The notes under the pieces are model-generated. The model worked only from the letters and a program-made list of their open reading frames with translations, did not search any database and was not told the origin of the DNA. Positions 16,322 through 25,812 of a stretch of 64,000 bases of DNA are shown here, in pieces (the stretch's first letter is position 1; the number at the start of each line of letters is the position of its first letter). Position numbers and translations under genes: made by a program. Origin of the DNA: Burkholderia pyrrocinia (GTDB lineage: Bacteria; Pseudomonadota; Gammaproteobacteria; Burkholderiales; Burkholderiaceae); the NCBI RefSeq assembly GCF_022809715.1, contig NZ_CP094460.1, positions 1,240,001 to 1,304,000 on the forward strand, written 5' to 3'.

Positions 16322-17560
16322 ATGTCCCTCGATTCCCGCCAGCTCGCGACGCTCGCGCAGCAATACGGCACCCCGCTGTGGGTGTACGACGCCGACGTCA
16401 TCCGCGACCGCATCGCCCAACTGCGCCAGTTCGACGTGATCCGCTACGCGCAGAAGGCGAATTCGAACGTCCATATCCTGAAGCTGATGCGCGAGGAAGG
16501 CGCGTGCGTCGATGCCGTGTCGCTCGGCGAGATCGAGCGCAGCCTTGCGGCCGGGTTCAGTCCGGCAGGCGAGCCGGAAGGCGTCGTGTTCACGGCCGAC
16601 CTGATCGACCGCCCGACGCTCGCGGCCGTACTGAAGCACGGCGTGACCGTGAACGCGGGTTCGCTCGACATGCTCGCGCGCATCGGCGAGCACGCGCCGG
16701 GCCACCGCGTGTGGCTGCGCGTCAACCCCGGTTTCGGCCACGGCCACAGCAACAAGACCAACACCGGCGGCCCGCAAAGCAAGCACGGCATCTGGATCGA
16801 CGACGTGCCGCGCGCGATCGAGATCGTGCGCCAGTATGGGCTGAAGCTCGTCGGCATCCACATGCACATCGGCTCGGGCGTCGACTACGGCCACCTGTCG
16901 CAGGTGTGCGATGCGATGGTCGATCTCGTCACGTCGCTCGGCCATGACATCGACGCGATCTCGGCCGGCGGCGGCCTGTCGATTCCGTATCGCGACGGCG
17001 AGCCGCGTGTCGACGTCGGTCACTACTTCAGCCAGTGGGACGCCGCGCGCAAGCGGATCGAACGGCATCTCGGCCACGCGGTGCGCATCGAGATCGAACC
17101 GGGCCGCTTCCTCGTCGCCGAAGCCGGCACGCTCGTCACCGAAGTGCAGGCCGTCAACCGCCGGCCGAAGCACGATTTCGTGCTGATCGACGCGGGCTTC
17201 AACGACCTGATGCGCCCGTCGATGTACGGCAGCTACCACGCGGTATCCGTGCACACGCACGACGGCGCGCTGCCGGCCGGCCGGCCGCTCGTCGACCTCG
17301 CGATCGCGGGGCCGCTGTGCGAATCGGGCGACGTGTTCACGCAGGACGCGGGCGGCGTGGTCACGCACCGCAAGCTGGCGCAGCCGCAGATCGGCGACCT
17401 GCTGTTCCTGCACGACGCAGGCGCGTACGGCGCGTCGATGTCCTCGAACTACAACAGCCGGCCGCTCGCGCCGGAAGTGCTCGTCGATCGCGGCGCGCCG
17501 CGGCTGATCCGCCGCCGGCAGACGATCGGCGAACTGCTCGCGCTCGAGACGTTCGAGTAA
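16322..17560 (+). CDS. lysA: Diaminopimelate decarboxylase LysA
   Basis: Converts meso-diaminopimelate to L-lysine, using PLP. The 412-aa fold type III enzyme shows the PLP lysine in IRYAQKANSN (Lys about 45), the HMHIGSG motif near residue 180, the glycine-rich SAGGGLSIPY loop, EPGRFLVAEAG, and CESGDVF with the active-site Cys near residue 325. It follows the bacterial LysA length. It is divergent from lysR and ends at a strong terminator 25 bp downstream. Confidence 0.95.
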   Translation: MSLDSRQLATLAQQYGTPLWVYDADVIRDRIAQLRQFDVIRYAQKANSNVHILKLMREEGACVDAVSLGEIERSLAAGFSPAGEPEGVVFTADLIDRPTLAAVLKHGVTVNAGSLDMLARIGEHAPGHRVWLRVNPGFGHGHSNKTNTGGPQSKHGIWIDDVPRAIEIVRQYGLKLVGIHMHIGSGVDYGHLSQVCDAMVDLVTSLGHDIDAISAGGGLSIPYRDGEPRVDVGHYFSQWDAARKRIERHLGHAVRIEIEPGRFLVAEAGTLVTEVQAVNRRPKHDFVLIDAGFNDLMRPSMYGSYHAVSVHTHDGALPAGRPLVDLAIAGPLCESGDVFTQDAGGVVTHRKLAQPQIGDLLFLHDAGAYGASMSSNYNSRPLAPEVLVDRGAPRLIRRRQTIGELLALETFE

Positions 17561-17584
17561 CGCGCTTTCGGCGTGACGAAGGCC

Positions 17585-17630
17585 AACGGCCAGGCTTGCC
17601 GCTACCGGCAAGCCCGGCCGTTTTGCTTTT
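17585..17630 (+). terminator. Rho-independent terminator of lysA
   Basis: A 17-bp stem with a single mismatch (AACGGCCAGGCTTGCCG at 17585-17601, complement ending at 17622) and a very small loop, followed by TTTTGCTTTT. It is placed right after the lysA stop codon. Confidence 0.85.
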
Positions 17631-18198
17631 CGGCGTGCTGCAGGTTCGCCCGGTCGCGGCCCGGAGCAACCGCACGACCGCACCGTAGCACCTGATGCCT
17701 CGCATCACGCGCAACCGCAGCAGATCGCTTACGCCACCTTTCGCATGCGGAGAAAAACATTCCATGGCACGTAGAAAGTGCGTGCATCTTTGGAAACACT
17801 TTCCTTTTTGACAAACCTAAGATTGCCCTCAGTCGCACAGCATTCTTGTCGCCGGATACGCATCGTCGATGCACCCGGTCCACCACTCTCGCAAAGCCGC
17901 ACGGGCAATCATGAACAACATGCTTGAACTCTTCGCCGCGCACCGGAACACGTTCGACACGTGTGCCGCGCGGCCCGCTCACGCGTCACGCTGCGACCGC
18001 TCGCGCTTCTCGCGCCTTCATCCGCATTCGCGCCGATCCACCAGCGCGCGCGAACGCATGCCGTAACGCACGGCATCACGCACGGCGGCTAACGACTCGC
18101 GCCGCCACACGCCGCATCGATTTCCAGCTCACGGCGACGACGCCCGTCGCCGCGACTTCGCACACCCTGAATTTTCGACAACAACCACGGAGACAACC
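17631..18198. other. Long intergenic region upstream of the cystine importer operon
   Basis: About 570 bp with no supported gene. GAAAGTG (17774-17780) and CACTTTC (17797-17803) form a short inverted repeat beside a TTGACA at 17808-17813, but no -10 box lies 17 bp further on. The length suggests a long regulated leader or a distal promoter for the amino-acid transporter; I cannot name the regulator. Confidence 0.35.
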
Positions 18199-18999
18199 AT
18201 GGAGCCCTTCACCCCGACGCTCAAGCAAGGCATCGCCGCCGCCCTCCTCTGCATCGCGGCTACGACGTCGCACGCGGCGGACCTGCTCGACACCGTCAAA
18301 CAGGCCGGAGTCCTGAAGATCGCGCTGGAAGGCACCTACCCGCCGTTCGACTACCGCAATGCCGACGGCCAGCTCGAAGGCTTCGACGTCGACATCGCGA
18401 AGGCCGTCGCTGCACGCCTCGGCGTGAAGCCGCAGTTCGTCACGACCGAATGGAGCGGGATTCTCGCCGGCCTGCAGGCCGGCAAGTTCGACGTGATCGT
18501 CAACCAGGTCGCGATCACGCCGTCGCGCCAGCAGGCGCTCGACTTCAGCGTACCGTACGTGTATTCGTCCGCGCAACTGCTGCAACGGCAGAACGACACG
18601 CGCGCGTTCAAGTCGCTCGACGAACTGAAGGGCAAGAAGGTCGGCGTGACGATGGGCAGCAACTACGTCGATCTCGTCAAGACCGTGCCCGCGATCGACC
18701 TGCAGGTGTATCCGGGCACGCCGGAAAACCTGCGCGACCTCGCGGCCGGTCGAATCGACGCGGCGGTCAACGATCGCCTGATGCTCAGCTACCTGATCAA
18801 GAACTCGCACCTGCCGCTGCGCCCCGGCTCCGTGCTCGCGGGCGGCGAGGACCGGATGGGCATCCCGTTCCGCAAGGGCAATCCGAAATTCGCGAAGGCG
18901 ATCGACGATGCGGTCGCGTCGCTGCAACAGGACGGCACGCTGAAGAAGATCTCGATGCAGTGGTTCGGCACGGACACGACCAAGCCGGTGACGCAATAA
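18199..18999 (+). CDS. Cystine/amino-acid ABC transporter, substrate-binding protein
   Basis: A 266-aa periplasmic solute-binding protein of the SBP_bac_3 family. A signal peptide covers about residues 1-26 (ending SHA-AD). The ligand motif GTYPPFDYRNADGQLEGFDVDIAKA and the G-M-x-x-R-x-A-L-x-F-S-type segment ITPSRQQALDFSVPY are clear. The closest functional type I recognise is the cystine-binding FliY/TcyJ group, supported by the downstream metC-like gene. It is the first gene of a four-gene operon: binding protein, permease, ATPase, lyase. Confidence 0.88.
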   Translation: MEPFTPTLKQGIAAALLCIAATTSHAADLLDTVKQAGVLKIALEGTYPPFDYRNADGQLEGFDVDIAKAVAARLGVKPQFVTTEWSGILAGLQAGKFDVIVNQVAITPSRQQALDFSVPYVYSSAQLLQRQNDTRAFKSLDELKGKKVGVTMGSNYVDLVKTVPAIDLQVYPGTPENLRDLAAGRIDAAVNDRLMLSYLIKNSHLPLRPGSVLAGGEDRMGIPFRKGNPKFAKAIDDAVASLQQDGTLKKISMQWFGTDTTKPVTQ

Positions 19000-19066
19000 C
19001 GCAGCCCGCCCCGAGCCCGCGCGCACGAACGCGCGGGCCGTCCGGCACACAATCAGGAGACACGTG

Positions 19067-19726
19067 ATGGAAGCACTCGATCTGGTCGTTCATACGCTGC
19101 CAGTGATGGTCAAGGGCGCCGTGCTCACGCTGAAGTTCGCGGTGGCGTCAATGGCGCTCGGCCTCGTCGTCGGGCTCGTGATCGCGATCATGCGCATCGG
19201 CAGCAACCGGCTCGCAGCGGGGCTCGCGCAGGGCTACGTCAGCCTGATGCGCGGCACGCCGCTGCTCGTGCAGATGTTCGTCGTCTACTACGGGCTGCCC
19301 GATCTCGGCATCACGCTCGATCCGACGACGGCCGGCATCTTCACGCTGACGCTCAACGCGGGCGCCTATCTGTCGGAGAGCATGCGCGGCGCGATCCTCG
19401 GCATCGGCCGCGGGCAATGGGCGGCCGCGCACAGCCTCGGCCTCACGCACGTGCAGACGCTGCGCTACATCGTCTGCCCGCAAGCGCTGCGCCTCGCGGT
19501 GCCCAGCCTCGGCAACACGCTGATCAGCCTGATCAAGGACACGTCGCTGGTCTCGGTGATCACCGTCACCGAATTGCTGCGCTCGACGCAGGAAGTGATT
19601 GCCGCGACGTTCCAGCCGCTGCCGCTCTATCTCGCCGCCGCCGCGATCTACTGGGTGCTGAGCACGCTGCTCACGCGGCTTCAGGGCCGTGTCGAGACGC
19701 GCCTCGCGCTGCCGTCCACGCATTGA
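19067..19726 (+). CDS. Amino-acid (cystine-type) ABC transporter permease
   Basis: A 219-aa polar-amino-acid permease of the HisMQ family with about five transmembrane helices. The EAA loop is visible as GRGQWAAAHSLGLTHVQTLRYIVCPQALRLAVPSLGN, which contacts the ATPase. The R-G-T-P-L-L-V-Q motif of the family stands near residue 60. Start ATG 19067 was chosen because AGGAG lies 7 nt upstream; GTG 19064 would be too close. Likely a homodimer, as no second permease is present. Confidence 0.9.
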   Translation: MEALDLVVHTLPVMVKGAVLTLKFAVASMALGLVVGLVIAIMRIGSNRLAAGLAQGYVSLMRGTPLLVQMFVVYYGLPDLGITLDPTTAGIFTLTLNAGAYLSESMRGAILGIGRGQWAAAHSLGLTHVQTLRYIVCPQALRLAVPSLGNTLISLIKDTSLVSVITVTELLRSTQEVIAATFQPLPLYLAAAAIYWVLSTLLTRLQGRVETRLALPSTH

Positions 19727-19770
19727 GCGCGTGCCGGACCTTCATCCCGAACCTCAACGACGGACAGAAC

Positions 19771-20496
19771 ATGATTACGCTCGACAACGTATCGAAATGG
19801 TATGGCAAGCATCAGGTCCTCTCGGCATGCAGCGCGGCGGTCTCGAAAGGCGAAGTGGTCGTCGTGTGCGGGCCGTCGGGCTCCGGCAAGTCGACACTGA
19901 TCAAGACGATCAACGGTCTCGAGCCGTTCCAGAAAGGCAGCATCACCGTCGACGGCACGCGGCTCGGCGATCCCGGCGCGAAACTCGCGCAATTGCGCGC
20001 CCGCGTCGGCATGGTGTTCCAGCACTTCGAGCTGTTTCCGCACCTGTCGATCACCGAGAACCTGACGCTCGCGCAGATCAAGGTGCTCGGCCGCCGCAAG
20101 GACGAGGCCGTCGAGAACGGCATGAAGCTGCTCGATCGCGTCGGCCTTAAGGCGCATGCGCACAAGTATCCGGGGCAGTTGTCAGGCGGGCAGCAGCAGC
20201 GCGTCGCGATCGCGCGCGCACTGTCGATGAACCCGGTCGCGATGCTGTTCGACGAACCGACCTCGGCGCTCGACCCCGAGATGATCAACGAAGTGCTCGA
20301 CGTGATGGTCGAGCTCGCGCGCGACGGCATGACGATGGTATGCGTCACACATGAAATGGGCTTCGCGCGGAAGGTCGCGCATCGCGTGATCTTCATGGAT
20401 CAGGGCGCGGTGGTCGAGGATGCGGCCAGCGACAGGTTCTTCGCCGCGCCGCGCTCCGAACGCGCACGCGACTTCCTCGACAAGATCCTGCATTGA
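19771..20496 (+). CDS. Amino-acid (cystine-type) ABC transporter ATP-binding protein
   Basis: A 241-aa ATPase of the polar amino-acid uptake class. Walker A is GPSGSGKST (about residue 33), Q-loop VFQHFELFPHLS, signature LSGGQQQRVAIARAL, Walker B MLFDEPTSALDPE and the switch His in CVTHEMGFA. The sequence closely follows GlnQ/TcyN-type proteins. It is 44 bp downstream of the permease gene. Confidence 0.93.
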   Translation: MITLDNVSKWYGKHQVLSACSAAVSKGEVVVVCGPSGSGKSTLIKTINGLEPFQKGSITVDGTRLGDPGAKLAQLRARVGMVFQHFELFPHLSITENLTLAQIKVLGRRKDEAVENGMKLLDRVGLKAHAHKYPGQLSGGQQQRVAIARALSMNPVAMLFDEPTSALDPEMINEVLDVMVELARDGMTMVCVTHEMGFARKVAHRVIFMDQGAVVEDAASDRFFAAPRSERARDFLDKILH

Positions 20497-20560
20497 CCGC
20501 GCGGCGACTGCCTCGCACCGCTTCGATTGACTGATTGATTGCCCCTCAAAGGACGACACC

Positions 20561-21742
20561 TTGAACCACCTGCATTCGACCGACACCGTACTCGCCCACG
20601 AAGGCCGCTCGCACGGCCAGCCCGGTTCGCCCGTGAACCCGCCCGTGTACCGCCAGTCGACGCTGCTCTTTCACGACACCGACGCGCTCGACGCGGTGCG
20701 CGGCACGCCGCTCGCGTATGGGCGTCACGGCAGCCCGACCACGCGCGCGCTCGAGAAGGCGCTCGCGCGTCTCGAAGGCGCGCACGCCGCGCTGCTCACG
20801 CCGAGCGGCCTCAGCGCGATCACGACCGCGTTGCTCGCTGTGCTGAACCCCGGCGACCATCTGCTGATGGCCGATTCCGTGTACGACCCGACCCGCTCGT
20901 TCTGCGACGAGACGCTCGCGCGCCTCGGCATCGAGACGACGTACTACGATCCGGCGATCGGCGCCGGCATCGCATCGCTGATGCGGCCGAACACGCGCGC
21001 GGTATTTGCCGAATCGCCGGGTTCGCTGACCTTCGAAATGCAGGACATCCCGGCCATCAGCCGCGTCGCGCACCGGCACGGCGCGGTCGTGCTGCTCGAC
21101 AACACCTGGGGCACGCCGCTGAATTTCCGGTCGTTTTCGCATGGCGTCGACGTGTCGATTCATGCCGCCACGAAATACATCGCGGGACACTCCGACGTGC
21201 TGATGGGTGCGATCCTGACGACCGAGGCGCTTGCGCCGAAGGTCACGCGCTTCTACCGGCAACTCGGGATGACCGTCAGCGGCGACGACGCGTATCTCGC
21301 GCTGCGCGGCTTGCGCACGCTGTCGGTCCGGCTCGAGCGGCACCAGCGCAACGCGCACGTGCTGACCGAATGGCTCGCACAACAGCCGGAAGTCGCGCAG
21401 ATCCTGTATCCGGCGCGGCCCGGCGACCCCGGCCATGCGCTGTGGCAGCGCGACTTCACCGGCGCGTGCGGGCTGTTCGGCATCGTGCTGCATCCGCAGC
21501 CCGACGATGCGGTGCGCGCGCTGCTCGACGGAATGACGTGCTTCGGCATGGGGTATAGCTGGGGCGGCTTCGAAAGCCTGATCGTCCCGTCCAATCCGTC
21601 GCGCCATCGCACCGCCACGCAATGGGCGGCGGCCGGCCCGCTGCTGCGGATTCACGCGGGGCTCGAGCATCCCGACGACATGATCGCCGACCTCGCTGCC
21701 GGTTTCGCGAGGATGCGCGCCGTCGCGCTCGCGGAAGCCTGA
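20561..21742 (+). CDS. metC: Cystathionine beta-lyase-like PLP enzyme (MetC)
   Basis: A 393-aa Cys/Met-metabolism PLP enzyme of the MetC type, which cleaves cystathionine and often cystine. PLP-binding residues are evident: YGRHGSPTTRALE near the N terminus, DNTWGTPL, and the Schiff-base lysine in SIHAATKYIAGHSD (about residue 205). The C-terminal GYSWGGFESL motif is the MetC hallmark separating it from MetB. The start is TTG, with AAAGGA upstream. Being last in the cystine-importer operon suggests that imported cystine or cystathionine is its substrate. Confidence 0.88.
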   Translation: MNHLHSTDTVLAHEGRSHGQPGSPVNPPVYRQSTLLFHDTDALDAVRGTPLAYGRHGSPTTRALEKALARLEGAHAALLTPSGLSAITTALLAVLNPGDHLLMADSVYDPTRSFCDETLARLGIETTYYDPAIGAGIASLMRPNTRAVFAESPGSLTFEMQDIPAISRVAHRHGAVVLLDNTWGTPLNFRSFSHGVDVSIHAATKYIAGHSDVLMGAILTTEALAPKVTRFYRQLGMTVSGDDAYLALRGLRTLSVRLERHQRNAHVLTEWLAQQPEVAQILYPARPGDPGHALWQRDFTGACGLFGIVLHPQPDDAVRALLDGMTCFGMGYSWGGFESLIVPSNPSRHRTATQWAAAGPLLRIHAGLEHPDDMIADLAAGFARMRAVALAEA

Positions 21743-21818
21743 AGTCCGGCGACGTAGTACACGCCGCCCCGCATCACGTTTTCTTCAACGTTCGTCCCTC
21801 TCTCATAGCGAGACAATC

Positions 21819-22163
21819 ATGAAAGACACGCTGTTCATTCTTCGCCCCGGTTTTTTCAAGGACTCCGAAGGTCCGTTCTACTGCGGCGATTCCGTTTCCG
21901 TCGAAGGGTTGCTGAGCTTCTACCCGCAGCTTCGCGACGCCGTCGACGTCGAATACATCGACGCGCCGCGGCCGCGCCAGCCGATCGTCGCGCTGATCGG
22001 CGCGGACAACCAGTCGGCCCCCGTGCTCGTGCTCGGCGACGGGCAAGCGCCGGAGGACGGCGCACTCGCGATTCGCGAGCACAACGGCCGGCGCTTCATC
22101 GATTCGCCGGCCGATATCCGGCGGTATCTGTCTTCGCAGTATGGCGTAGCGCACGTCGCGTAA
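21819..22163 (+). CDS. DUF3088 family protein
   Basis: A 114-aa protein of the DUF3088 family, recognisable by L-F-x-L-x-P-G-F at the N terminus followed by Y-C-x-x-C/G-D and by the central VLVLGDG motif. The fold resembles thioredoxin-like proteins, but only one Cys (FYCGD, residue 22) remains in the usual active-site place. It lies 76 bp after metC in the same direction and could be co-transcribed; the sulfur-related neighbourhood is suggestive only. Confidence 0.75.
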   Translation: MKDTLFILRPGFFKDSEGPFYCGDSVSVEGLLSFYPQLRDAVDVEYIDAPRPRQPIVALIGADNQSAPVLVLGDGQAPEDGALAIREHNGRRFIDSPADIRRYLSSQYGVAHVA

Positions 22164-22171
22164 GCACGCCG

Positions 22172-22199
22172 TTCCGTGCCGCCGCTCGACGGCACGGAA
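22172..22199. terminator. Bidirectional hairpin between DUF3088 and EamA genes
   Basis: A perfect 10-bp stem (TTCCGTGCCG and complement) with an 8-nt loop between two convergent genes. T-runs are short, but the location fits termination from both sides. Confidence 0.5.
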
Positions 22200-22210
22200 T
22201 GGAATGCGCG

Positions 22211-23098
22211 TCACCCCGCGCGCTGCACCGGCGCCATTTTCGAGAAGTACTTCGCGCCGGCCACGCAGCCGACCACGACGACCGTCACGACGACCATCGC
22301 CGGCGGCACCGTCTCGCGCAGCAGCCCGGCGGCCAGCAGGAAACCGAAGAACGGCTGCAGCAGTTGCAACTGGCCGACGCCCGCGATCCCGCCGAGCGCG
22401 AGCCCGCGATACCAGAACACGAAGCCGATCAGCATGCTGAACAGCGACACATACGCGAGCCCCCACAACGCGGCGGCATCGACACCGTCGAACGACGCGG
22501 GCCACGTAAGCCACGTGAGCGGCAGCATCAGCGGCAGCGACAGCACGAGCGCCCACGAGATCACCTGCCAGCCGCCGAGATCGCGCGACAGGCGCGCGCC
22601 TTCCGCGTAGCCGAGCCCGCACGCGACGATCGCGGCCAGCATCAGCGCATCGCCGACCACCGACGCCTGGCCGCCGTTGCGCAGCGCAAACGCGGCCACC
22701 GCGCCGCTGCCGACGATCGAGAAGATCCAGAACGGCAGCCGCGGCCGTTCGCCGCCGCGCCACACGCCGAACAGCGCGGTCGCGAGCGGCAGCAGCCCGA
22801 CGAACACGATCGCATGCGCGGACGTCACGTGCTTCAGCGCAAGCGCCGTCAGCAACGGGAAACCGACCACGACCCCGAGTGCGACGATCGCCAGCGACAC
22901 GGCCTCGGCCCGCGACGGCCGCTTCTGCTTCAGCACGACGAGCAGCAGCAGGCCGAGCGCGCCGGCGATCGTCGCGCGCGCGAACGTGAGGAACAGCGGG
23001 TCGAGCCCCTGCACCGCGACACGCGTCGCAGGCAGCGAGCCACTGAAGATGATCACGCCCAGCAGGCCGCTGAGCCATCCGTCGGTTGTCTTTTGCAC
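22211..23098 (-). CDS. EamA/DMT-family transporter
   Basis: A 295-aa inner-membrane protein with two EamA repeats and about ten transmembrane helices. The family's R-F-x-x-A-type segment appears as FARATIAGALG, and the second repeat carries SFSMLIGFVFWYRGL. These carriers usually export amino acids or other metabolites. It is divergent from a MocR regulator gene, a common pairing in which MocR controls the transporter. Substrate unknown. Confidence 0.87.
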   Translation of the reverse strand: MQKTTDGWLSGLLGVIIFSGSLPATRVAVQGLDPLFLTFARATIAGALGLLLLVVLKQKRPSRAEAVSLAIVALGVVVGFPLLTALALKHVTSAHAIVFVGLLPLATALFGVWRGGERPRLPFWIFSIVGSGAVAAFALRNGGQASVVGDALMLAAIVACGLGYAEGARLSRDLGGWQVISWALVLSLPLMLPLTWLTWPASFDGVDAAALWGLAYVSLFSMLIGFVFWYRGLALGGIAGVGQLQLLQPFFGFLLAAGLLRETVPPAMVVVTVVVVGCVAGAKYFSKMAPVQRAG

Positions 23099-23180
23099 GG
23101 GAAATCCTGAACGGGGAAAGGTGGATGAACGATGATCCGCCGCCCGCGAAAAACGCGTAAGCTACACCCCAATACAATCC

Positions 23181-23214
23181 GGACAAACTGTACTGGACAA
23201 CCGGCCGTACAGTT
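23181..23214. promoter_or_regulatory. Operator between EamA and MocR genes
   Basis: AACTGTAC (23186-23193) and GTACAGTT (23207-23214) form an 8-bp inverted repeat, overlapped by two direct copies of GGACAA (23181-23186 and 23195-23200). Mixed direct and inverted repeats are typical of MocR-type binding sites. Confidence 0.5.
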
Positions 23215-23226
23215 CACCTCTTCGCC

Positions 23227-24693
23227 ATGAGCCATTCCGCCCCGATTCCCGTTCCGCCCGCGCCGTCGCGCACGCGCGTCGAAACCGTGATGGATACGTT
23301 GCGCGCGCGGATCGCGAGCCGCGCGCTGATGCCCGGCGCGCGCGTGCCGTCGATCCGGATGATGGCCGACGCGCTCGGCGTGTCGAAATCGACGGTCGTC
23401 GATGCATACGAGCGGCTCGCGAGCGAAGGCGTGCTCGTCGCGCGGCGCGGCTCGGGCTTCTACGTGTCGGGCCACGCGCCGCCGCTCGCGCTCGCCGATC
23501 TCGGCCCGCGCCTCGACCGCGAACTCGATCCGCTGTGGCTGTCGCGCCAGTCGCTGGAGGCGGCGCCGACGACGGTGAAACCCGGCTGCGGCTGGCTGCC
23601 GTCGTCGTGGCTGCCCGACGAGAGCCTGCGCCGCGCGCTGCGCGCCGTGTCGCGCGACGAATCCGATGCGCTGACCGACTACGCGACGCCGCTCGGCCTG
23701 CCCGCGCTGCGTCAGCAGCTCGCGTGGCGGCTCGCGCAGCACGGCGTCCACGCGGAACCCGCGCAGATCATGCTGACCGACGGCGGCACGCACGCGCTCG
23801 ACCTCGTATGTCGCCTGCTGCTGGAGCCGGGCGACACGGTCGTGCTCGACGATCCGTGCTACTTCAACTTCCAGGCGCTGCTGCGCGCGCATCGCGCGCG
23901 GATCGTCAGCGTCCCGTACACGCCGAACGGGCCCGATCTCGTGCGCTTCGAACAGGTGCTCGCCGAGCACCGGCCGCGCCTGTACATCACCAACGCGGCG
24001 CTGCACAACCCGACCGGCGCGACGCTCGCGCCGCCCGTCGCGCACCGGCTGCTGACGCTCGCGGCCGAGCACGACTTGCTGATCGTCGAGGACGACATCT
24101 TCGCGGATTTCGAGAGCGCGCCCGCGCCGCGCCTCGCGGCATTCGACGGGCTGTCGCGCGTCGTGTCGATCGGCAGCTTCTCGAAGACGCTGTCGGCCGC
24201 GATCCGCTGCGGCTACGTCGCCGCACGCCCGGAATGGATCGAGGCGCTCGTCGACCTGAAGCTCGCGACGTCGTTCGGCAACGCGCAGATCGGCGCGAAC
24301 GTCGTGCACCGGCTGCTGATCGACGGCACGTACCGGCGTCACCTCGACAGCCTGCGCGCGCGTCTTGCTGACGCGATGGGCGAGACGATCCGGCGCCTCT
24401 CGCGCGCGGGGCTCGGAATCTGGACGGAGCCGCGCGGCGGCCTGTTCGTGTGGGCGCAACTGCCCGACGGGCTCGACGCCGCGCGCGTCGCGCGCCACGC
24501 GCTTGACCGCGACGTCGTGCTGGCGCCGGGCAACGTGTTCAGCGTGTCGCGCAGCGCGACGTCGTACCTGCGCTTCAACGTGTCGCGCTGCAAGGGGCCG
24601 GCGGTGTTCGATGCGCTTGCGCGCGCGATGGAGGCGGCGCGGACAAGCATGCAGACGGATGCCGGAAGGCACGCGCTCACCGGTGAGCCGTGA
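23227..24693 (+). CDS. MocR-family regulator (GntR HTH fused to aminotransferase domain)
   Basis: A 488-aa MocR protein. Residues about 18-85 are the GntR winged helix (DTLRARIASRALMPGARVPSIRMMADALGVSKSTV). Residues 110-470 are a fold type I aminotransferase-like domain that would bind PLP as effector, with the likely lysine in SIGSFSKTLSAAIRCGY and the motif HNPTGAT. It sits divergently next to the EamA exporter and probably regulates it in response to PLP or an amino compound. No catalytic role is expected. Confidence 0.9.
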   Translation: MSHSAPIPVPPAPSRTRVETVMDTLRARIASRALMPGARVPSIRMMADALGVSKSTVVDAYERLASEGVLVARRGSGFYVSGHAPPLALADLGPRLDRELDPLWLSRQSLEAAPTTVKPGCGWLPSSWLPDESLRRALRAVSRDESDALTDYATPLGLPALRQQLAWRLAQHGVHAEPAQIMLTDGGTHALDLVCRLLLEPGDTVVLDDPCYFNFQALLRAHRARIVSVPYTPNGPDLVRFEQVLAEHRPRLYITNAALHNPTGATLAPPVAHRLLTLAAEHDLLIVEDDIFADFESAPAPRLAAFDGLSRVVSIGSFSKTLSAAIRCGYVAARPEWIEALVDLKLATSFGNAQIGANVVHRLLIDGTYRRHLDSLRARLADAMGETIRRLSRAGLGIWTEPRGGLFVWAQLPDGLDAARVARHALDRDVVLAPGNVFSVSRSATSYLRFNVSRCKGPAVFDALARAMEAARTSMQTDAGRHALTGEP

Positions 24694-24708
24694 TCGCGGG
24701 CGATCGCG

Positions 24709-25629
24709 CTAACTACCGATCGCCACGATCTCGGCCACGAAATCGATGAACGCCCGTACCTTGGCGGGTGGCAGGTGACGCGACGGATAGTACGCAAACA
24801 GCGGGAACGCCTCACCGCGCCAATCCGCGAGCAGCTCGACGAGCCGCCCCTGCTCGATCAGCCCCGCTACCCCGCTCGCCTTGAAGCGTGCGATGCCTGC
24901 ACCGGCCAGGCATGCGCCGAGCATCGTGCCGGCGTCGTTGACGAGCAGCCTGCCGGCCGTCTTCACCGGCACGCGCTTGCGGCCAAGCTGATAGACCCAT
25001 TCGAGCGGCTCGCCGGTCAGCGTGTTGCGCATCTGGATACATGCATGGCCGACAAGATCGACCGGCGTCTCAGGGCGCCCGTGCCGTTTCACGTACGCGG
25101 GCGCGGCGACCGTCACCGCACGCGTGTCCAGAAGTTTGCGCGCCACCAGCGACGATGACGGCGGTTCGCCAAACCGCACCGCGATATCGAATCCTTCGGC
25201 GACCAGATCGCCGAGTTGCTCGCGTGCAGAGAGTTCCAACGACAGATCGGGATAGCGCGCAAGAAACGCGGGGAGATGCGGTGCCAGTACCCGTCGCGAA
25301 AAATAGGCGTCGACATTCACGCGCAACCTGCCACGTACGGCGGCGACCGAGCCGGCGGCGAGCGTGACCGCGTCGCCGATGCCGGCGAGTAGCGGGCCGA
25401 TGTCTTCGTACAGGCGCCGCCCTTCGTCAGTCAGCGTCACCGACCGCGTCGTGCGATCGAGCAGCCGCACGCCGACACGCGCCTCCAGCCGGCCCACGGC
25501 CCGGCTGACACCGGACGGCGACATGCCGAGTGCATCGGCCGCGCGCGCGAAGCTGCCGCCCTCGACGATCGCGGCCAGCACGCCCACGTTCGCCAGAATC
25601 CGCCCGTCGATGCTCATGATTTCGCTCAT
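24709..25629 (-). CDS. LysR-family regulator
   Basis: A 306-aa LysR-type regulator of the large CrgA/YafC group: helix-turn-helix around residues 18-50 (VEGGSFARAADALGMSPSGVSRAVGRLE) and an effector domain with the typical D-I-A-V-R-F-G-E-P block. It is divergent from an NmrA-like gene 183 bp away and most likely controls it. The effector is unknown. ATG 25629 and ATG 25617 are both possible starts. Confidence 0.9.
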   Translation of the reverse strand: MSEIMSIDGRILANVGVLAAIVEGGSFARAADALGMSPSGVSRAVGRLEARVGVRLLDRTTRSVTLTDEGRRLYEDIGPLLAGIGDAVTLAAGSVAAVRGRLRVNVDAYFSRRVLAPHLPAFLARYPDLSLELSAREQLGDLVAEGFDIAVRFGEPPSSSLVARKLLDTRAVTVAAPAYVKRHGRPETPVDLVGHACIQMRNTLTGEPLEWVYQLGRKRVPVKTAGRLLVNDAGTMLGACLAGAGIARFKASGVAGLIEQGRLVELLADWRGEAFPLFAYYPSRHLPPAKVRAFIDFVAEIVAIGS

Positions 25630-25661
25630 GACAAAAAATCACCAATCAAATGACATGGATT

Positions 25662-25679
25662 CGATTCCATCAGGAATCG
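25662..25679. promoter_or_regulatory. Palindrome between LysR and NmrA-like genes
   Basis: CGATTCC-ATCA-GGAATCG is a perfect 7-bp inverted repeat about 33 bp upstream of the LysR start and 134 bp upstream of the NmrA-like start. It is a candidate LysR-type binding box. Confidence 0.45.
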
Positions 25680-25812
25680 CCGTTCCCTATCATGCAACCC
25701 GATGCATCGCGACGGCAACCCCCAACCGGCGGCATGCTGAATACGACAGGCAGATCTGCCGCCCGGCCGCTCCGGCGCTCGCCCGTTCAATTTTCGATGA
25801 GGATTTCGAACC

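Noticed and set aside
17808..17836. TTGACA as -35 box of the cystine importer operon
   Set aside because: Nothing resembling a -10 box at 16-18 bp; the start would also lie over 350 bp from the first gene.
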